From Biscogniauxia marginata (lineage: Eukaryota > Ascomycota > Sordariomycetes > Xylariales > Xylariaceae): a DNA stretch of 64,000 nucleotides. Location of the stretch: NCBI GenBank assembly GCA_022695795.1, contig MU404103.1:1-64000 (forward strand), given 5' to 3'. The position numbers and the translations under genes were made by a program. A model generated the notes under the pieces. The model saw nothing but the letters and a program-made list of their open reading frames with translations, had not been told where the DNA came from and did no database searches. This document shows positions 57,876 to 64,000 of the stretch, piece by piece. Position 1 is the first letter of the stretch. Every line of letters begins with the position of its first letter.

Positions 57876-60800
57876 TTTCTTTTAATGAATAGTCTTCTTA
57901 TTTAATAAAATATTGTAATTAACTTTTAACTCGTTTTAAATCTAGTATTTTCTTTATTTCGTATTTATTAGGGTTTTTTTTTAAATTTTAATTGGTTTTT
58001 TAGTAAAGCGTTTTTTAGTGTTAATTTTAAAAGTAAAACATGAAATATAAAATGTATTCTAGATTTTTTTAATAACGTTAACTTGTAATTAACTTTCGAA
58101 ATAATCTTTTTAATTTTATATAATTCTAATTTTTTAAACTTAAGTTTTTTATTAAGTCGTTTTGTTTTAATTTAAGGTGTTTTTAATATTACGCCTTGTT
58201 ATTAATAAAATAAGTAAACCATATTTTCTTTTTTAAGAATTAGTCCCTTAATTCTTTTTTTATTATAGTACTTTGTCATTTTATTTTAAATAAACTATAA
58301 TTCTTTTTATAATCGTTATTATATTGCTTAAACCTTTTTAAATAGTACTTTTATTCTCGGGGCCTTTGTTTCGATTCTTGGTGTTTTCGTGAGTTTGATT
58401 AATTGTTTTTAAATTTCCGCTTTTTACTCGTATACTGCTTTATATAATGACATTTTTATATCCTTATTAATCGAAGTGTTATATGTTATTTGAGTTATTA
58501 GTAGCAATTTTATTTAGTTATTTATTTCCTAATTAATATAACTTCGTAAATATTGTTTTATTGTTTAGTTTAATTTCTTTGTTTATTTGTTTATTTAAGG
58601 ATAATACGTTATAAATAACTTTTGTTTAACTTTTGTTTGTTTTATTAAGTTTATTTAAAATTTTAAAGTAAATAACTTGTTTTTATTTAAAATAATACAT
58701 TTTAGTAATTTATATTTATTAACGTATTTTCTTAAGAAATTAAAAGCTAGTTGTTTTACTATGCTTAATTCGTTAAATAGTAAGAAGTAAGCATATTTCG
58801 TGAGTTTATTAATAATTACTTATATGTTATTATAAGGTACTTTTATAGTAGGATCTTTTGACTTTAGAAGTTTCACTACGAAATCCTATGTAATTATGTG
58901 CCATGCTTTGTTAGGTATTTAAGTTAGCTATAATAGTTTATATGGTTTATATCGTGATGCTTTAGCCTTATTATAAATGTTATAATTCTTTATAATTTTT
59001 TTGATTATTTATCGCATTCCTGGAAAGTCGAATTCCTTTTGAAGTCGTTTTATTATTTTAAAAATTCCTTGGTAGCTATGTAGAGAATATTTATGAAATT
59101 CTTTGACGAATTTGTTTTGTACTTGTTTTAGTATATATATCTTTCCTTTATACGAAAGAAGTTCGTCGCTAAATCCCTACTAAGACTATAATTGTTTTTC
59201 TTTTTAATTATAATTTTCTTTAAAACGTTATTTTTAGTTTTTTATGTTAATTCGTATATAAATTAATATAATTAATTTGTTATTTTGTTGTTTAAATATC
59301 TAGATATCTTTTTTATTGATTTTTGATTTATAATTTCCTTTTTTGTTAAGAAAATTTACTTAGATATTTTCCTTTCTTTTAATATGCTAGATTTTAAAAT
59401 TAAAATTAAATAAGAAAATTATTTAACGCTTATATTTTTAATTAAGCGTTTATATTATTATAAATCATGTAAGGTTTTTATGGTTTAAATAAATATTAAT
59501 AGGTTTCTTAGTTTTGTTAAGTTATAGTTTTTATTCCTTTAGTGCTTTAATGACTATTAATAGTTCCTTGTTATAAATCTAATAATTTAATTTAGCACTA
59601 TATAATGCTTTAAATAGGTATGCGACTAGATACCATTTTTCATTATTTTCTAGTTGCTTTAAGATTGCTTTAATAGCGAAATTTAAGGCGTTTATTTTTA
59701 GTCGTTTCTTTTTATTTTCGTTTAGAAGTTTATATATAACTTTATTAGTTATAACTTTTTTTAGTTGCTAAAAAGCCTATTTAGCTTTTTTAGTAAAATA
59801 GAAAGCCTTTCTTGTTTTCGCTAAGGTAGTTAGTTCCGTTAATGGTTTAACGATACGCCTGAAATCCTTGATAAGTTATTTAACATAATTAATAAAGCCA
59901 AGAAATGCGCGTACGTTTATAATACTCTTGGGTTTTAATTAATCCTTAATTATTATTATTTTCCTTTTTTAAATGCAGATTTTTCCTGGACTTATTATAA
60001 ATCCTAAATAGTTTAGTTTTTTAACATGTTATTTATTTTTGGTTGAATAAATAAATAAGTTTGCTTTTTTCAAGGCTTTTAACACTTGTTTTACATGTTC
60101 TTTATATTTTTTCTCGCTTTTTAAGTAAATTAATATATTGTTTAAATAAACGAATATAAATTTATTTAAAAACTTACGAAGAATTATTATAATTATATGT
60201 TAAAATGTAATAAGTGCGTTAATAAGTTTAAACGGCATAACTTTATATTTATAATATTTACATATTATTTGAAATGCGGTATATTATTCGTGTTTTTTAG
60301 CTATTTTAATTATATAATATTTATTGCGAAAGTTTAGTATTATAAAGATTTAGGCTTTGCTGATTTATCTTTTTATAAGTTTCATTAATAATAATAAATA
60401 TTCGTTTTTTTTGGTTATTTTATTAAAGTGTCGGTAGTTAATTACTTGTCATTATATTAAGTTTCCTTTTTTATTAACATGTTACTTTTTGTTTTTATCG
60501 ATTTTAGGTATTATAATTACCAGGTATTTTAACGAAGATTTTAATTTTTAAATATATCCTTTATTAAGATCTTTTTAAATTCTTTTTTATAGTGTTTTTT
60601 GTTTTTCTTGATTTATAAGATATACTAGGAATAGTTTTAACTATTTTCCTTTTTTAAAGTGAATCTAATGATCTTATTAGTTATGTTTTAATAATTCTTT
60701 TTTTATTTTATTTTTAAATAATTTATAAAAACAAAGGTACTCGCGTGGTACTTTCTTCGTTAAATCTTTAGGTTTAGTTGCTCGAATTATATAAGCGATA

Positions 60801-63780
60801 TGTTTCGTTTTTATATCCGTTTCTTTAGAGTTACTTGCGGTACTTATCTCGTAACCCGTAGTGGTTAACTCCTCCTATTTCTAATCTTAATAAAGCGTGT
60901 TTATCTCGAAATTTATTTATAAATTACTTTTTTTAAGCTAATTTATTTCTAGTATTATATCGTGACTTAATATATATATAATATTAAAAATGACTTACTC
61001 GAAATATCTTTAAATGGTTACTAAAAAAAAAACTATTTTTTTAACACTTTGCCATTTTCGTAATTAAATATGTATTTTTCAAAGTTTTATAATTAATATA
61101 AACTTTGTTTATATATTTATAATATTTTGTTTTTTTAAGTTATTTTAACTAAAATATAACTTTTATTTGTTTTTAAGTTTATAAAGGCCTTATACTTCCT
61201 TTTATTATACTTAACTCTAGTTATAATGGTATTATCGAGTCCCGACTAGACTTCATATAAGAACTTGTTATTTATGGCTTCTCGCTGCCTTACTAGTAAG
61301 AGCCTTTACCGTTTTTTGGTTTTTCACGTCTTTTCTTTTTTAGGTTTCTTTAAGTTGTTATAACCTGGATGTTTTTTTATTCTTAGGCTTTTATAAGAGC
61401 GTGTTTCTAATAATTATTATTTAGGTAGTTTTTTTAATTATTTTTTACGTAATAAGGAGTAAAAAGTTTATTTTTTATATAAAATTTTATATATTAAAAC
61501 TTTAATTCTTTTTTAAGGGCCTTTTTATAACTTAAGTTTGTTTTTTTATTAACTCGAAATTTTTTAAGGTTTTAAATTATTTTTAAATAAAGTATATAGT
61601 TTTTAAGTTCGTTTATTAAAAGTAATTTAATGTTTCTTTATAAGTTTATATTAATTTTTAGAAACTTTCCCTTTTTTTTAAGGTATACTTTAACGATTTA
61701 TTTATAGTTTAGTTTAATTATACGTATTTTTGCTTGTTATTTTATTAAGTGCTTTTTTATTAAGCCGAATAAATTAGTGTTATACTTAGCTCGTTTTTTA
61801 AGCCATTATAAAAGATGTAGTTTTTTTTATAATTCTCATAATTCGTTTTTAATTTCGTTTTTTTTAAAACCCGCTTCGAGCAAGTCGTGTACGTCGCATA
61901 GTACTAAGGTGTAACACATGTAACCTTTAGTAATTGCTTTGTTACTTCTTTCGGAACTTGGGTGAAGATAACATGCTTTAAGGTAATGTGGCTATCGTGG
62001 GACGTTGTCATAAATGCACTTATTTTCTTTCGTGTTATTATTTTCTAGTTTTTGAGGATAGTAACCGGCTTTATCCTTAGAACTTTTGTGTACTTAATAG
62101 GCGTTATTAATATAAAAGCTTTAATATAACGATATATATTCCCTTAAGCTTTAATGGACATTGTAGTTATTATTTATATAAAACCTTTAATTTAAGTTAT
62201 TATATTGGCTTTTTCCTTAGTAGGTTTTACATTTATCGTCGTTATAATGGCTTTAATATAACTTGTTATAATTTAACTTAATTTTTAAGTCGTATCTTAA
62301 TTTGTAATTATTATACTTATATAGTAATTTATTTTCGTTATATCCTTATTTAACTTATTTTAGTGTAAAATATCTTAAATATAAGTAATTATTCTCTAAA
62401 TAGTTTTTGTGGTTAACTTAATAATATTTATAGATTTTTTTTATAGGGACTTCCTCGTTTTTCTCTATTTTAATAGTGGTAATAGTAAATACTTGGTTTA
62501 TTTCTTTATTGTTTTCGAAATGAACTTTTACTTTAGAAGTTCTTTTCTTGGGTTAAAGAATCCCTCTTGTTTTTGGTTTTTGTTTCTTAGGACTTTAACA
62601 CTCGTTTTTATAATATCTTTTCTTTTTATAGTTAAAACACTTAATAATTGATTTATCTCGTTTTTTTTGTTCTTTTTAAGTAACGTTAATTTTAATAAGG
62701 TTTAACTTGGTTTTAGTGCCTTTCTTAGTTTCGGCACCGCTTTTATAATTTCCTCTTTTTAATTAATCGCTATTTTTTTGTTATACCGTTTTTTTCTTTT
62801 TAAGGTATTATTCGAAGTTTTCGTTATTAATGGTAATTGCTATTATAACGTAATTATTAAACTTTCCTGGGTTTTTTTCTTTATATAGGTTTATTTTATA
62901 TAGTTTATTTTTTATATAGTTTTTTAGTTTTTAATAAAATAAGTAATATAAACTCTTAATAAGTAGTTATAACTAACTTACGAGTCTTTTAAACTTAATA
63001 ATATAATTTAAAGCCATTTTGTTTTGTCGTAGTTTATAAAGTCGAGCTTCGGCTTATTACTTGAAGATTAAATTGTTAAATATAAACCTAAGTTGTTTTT
63101 TAAACTTTTTATAATCTTTAAAGACTTTTTTCGTGTTTTCTTAAGCGTTTAATCCGTTTTTTAAATAATTTTTTAACATTAGTTAAAACTAGGTTAAGGT
63201 AGTTTCGACGAGGAGCTAAGATATCGTGAGAACCTTTTATTTCTTAGTAGTAATTGTTTCATAATAGAACTATAAATAAGTTCCGGCTTAAATTAAAAAT
63301 CCTTTTAAATTGCTTAACCTATTATATTTATTAGGTGTAATCGGTTTAAAACCCTTTATATCGAGGGTTATTATATTGTTTTCGTTATTTGAGTTGTTAA
63401 GGTCGTTATCGTTTAAGGGTGGTTTTGGTTATTTGTTTTTAAGAGGTAGAGGTTATTTTGCTTGTTTGTTTTCTTTTTTAGGTGTTTTTTTCTCCCTTTT
63501 TTCTTCTTTTTTAAATAATTCTTTTTGTTAAGCTTTCGAGGTGTTCTCTTATGACTCTTTTTTAGCTATAATTATAATTAATTCTTATGTTGGTTCCTTT
63601 AAACCTTTTTATTATATCGTAAAAGAATTTAAAGCTTTCGTTTAAAAGCTTGTTAATTGTTGTTTTTTTACTTGTTTTTTTTCTTGTTGCCTTTTGGTTT
63701 TAAGAGGCATGTTTATTTTGGGATTATTCGACCGAAAGTCCCTTTTCTTAAACTAATGTCAAGTATTAATTAAGGAGCTA
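57811..63780 (-). pseudogene. gag-pol of copy C
   Basis: Minus-strand remnants described for copy C. The chromodomain-like tail (57835-57965) keeps an EIKKILDLKRV-type start and a WEPLKHLRNL-like end in which Trp is a stop. Chromodomain gypsy elements (chromoviruses) use this domain to integrate into heterochromatin (family knowledge). The right third (62400-63780) has lost C on the plus strand while keeping G. Confidence 0.87.
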
Positions 63781-63786
63781 TTAAAA

Positions 63787-64000
63787 TGTAACGAACCTCC
63801 CTGTGTATTCCTAGTTAGCTGACTTTATAAGTGAATATATACTAAGTTTTCTTGATTTGAAGGTAATAGTAGGTTAAGATTAGTTTAATTGATTTATAAT
63901 GTTATGTTCGTTAAAGAGGTTTTAAGGTACTTTTATTATAATATTAAAAAGTGACTATAATTTTAGATTGATAATTAAAAAACGAGAGATAATTTACATA
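63787..64000. repeat. LTR of copy C, partial (5' LTR)
   Basis: TGTAACGAACCTCCCTGTGT onward matches the left LTR of C, including AACGAGAGATAATTTACATA, up to the window end. About 245 bp more should follow. Confidence 0.9.

Larger units (their letters stand above)
56692..64000 (-). mobile_element. Ty3/gypsy copy C (continues past the window end)
   Basis: Left LTR at 56692-57150; the right LTR starts at 63787 and is cut by the window. Gag-pol is on the minus strand. Signs, right to left: Gag CCHC knuckle near 62600-62640 with Cys to Tyr changes, RT YLNN at 60137-60148, integrase core 58580-58925 with the DRD-type aspartates read as Asn (LNKNK near 58700) and a YYP block, a chromodomain-like tail near 57835-57965, stop at 57811-57813, polypurine tract at about 57151-57166. 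Many stops; dead. Confidence 0.93.

Noticed and set aside
62409..63531. Plus-strand Phe/Leu-rich frames at 62409-62651 and 63310-63531
   Set aside because: They are the T-rich complement of the mutated gag region.

Overview
This is nuclear DNA from a filamentous ascomycete, most likely a sordariomycete. Three things point there. Genes carry several 50-100 nt introns with GTRNGT donors, CTAAC/CTGAC-like branch sites and YAG acceptors. The proteins are fungal (TRAPP Bet3, U5-40K, zinc-knuckle Gis2/Byr3 type, Tom6, MFS permeases). The window is also sharply split between normal-GC gene islands and extremely AT-rich blocks, as repeat-induced point mutation (RIP) leaves them. I cannot name the species.

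Layout: 1-1507 is AT-rich repeat with a palindromic (foldback) element. 1508-5740 is a gene island with a divergent pair, bet3 (-) and a U5 snRNP 40-kDa WD40 protein (+). After a small AT block, 6141-16990 holds a two-TM fungal protein (7379-9096) and a seven-zinc-knuckle protein (15132-15873), separated by about 4.5 kb with no gene I recognise. 16991-19082 is AT-rich, with two foldback elements and an assembly gap. 19083-27590 carries an acidic conserved fungal protein, a tiny three-exon Tom6-like gene, a wrecked FAD monooxygenase, an SDR and a DHA1-like MFS transporter. A small AT block precedes a second MFS gene (TNA1/Dal5-like, 11 exons) and a secreted GH16 glucanase. 32917-37360 has no recognisable gene.

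From 37361 to the window end the DNA is RIP-mutated repeat. It is dominated by three chromodomain Ty3/gypsy copies whose gag-pol lies on the minus strand. Copy A (39107-54156) has 413-bp LTRs and a TTATA target duplication. Copy B (43524-51081) is nested inside A with its own CTTTT duplication. Copy C (56692 to beyond the end) is a third relative. Each copy carries an extra plus-strand reading frame just inside the 3' LTR, antisense to pol and tail-to-tail with its chromodomain end. This extra frame and the U3 half of the LTR differ between the three copies while pol stays similar. That is the most interesting signal in the window.

Working picture: housekeeping genes sit in short islands. A possible small catabolic or metabolite locus (broken monooxygenase, SDR, two MFS transporters, GH16) lies next to a large heterochromatic block of nested, mutated retroelements. 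All exon boundaries were assigned by eye from splice signals and family conservation.
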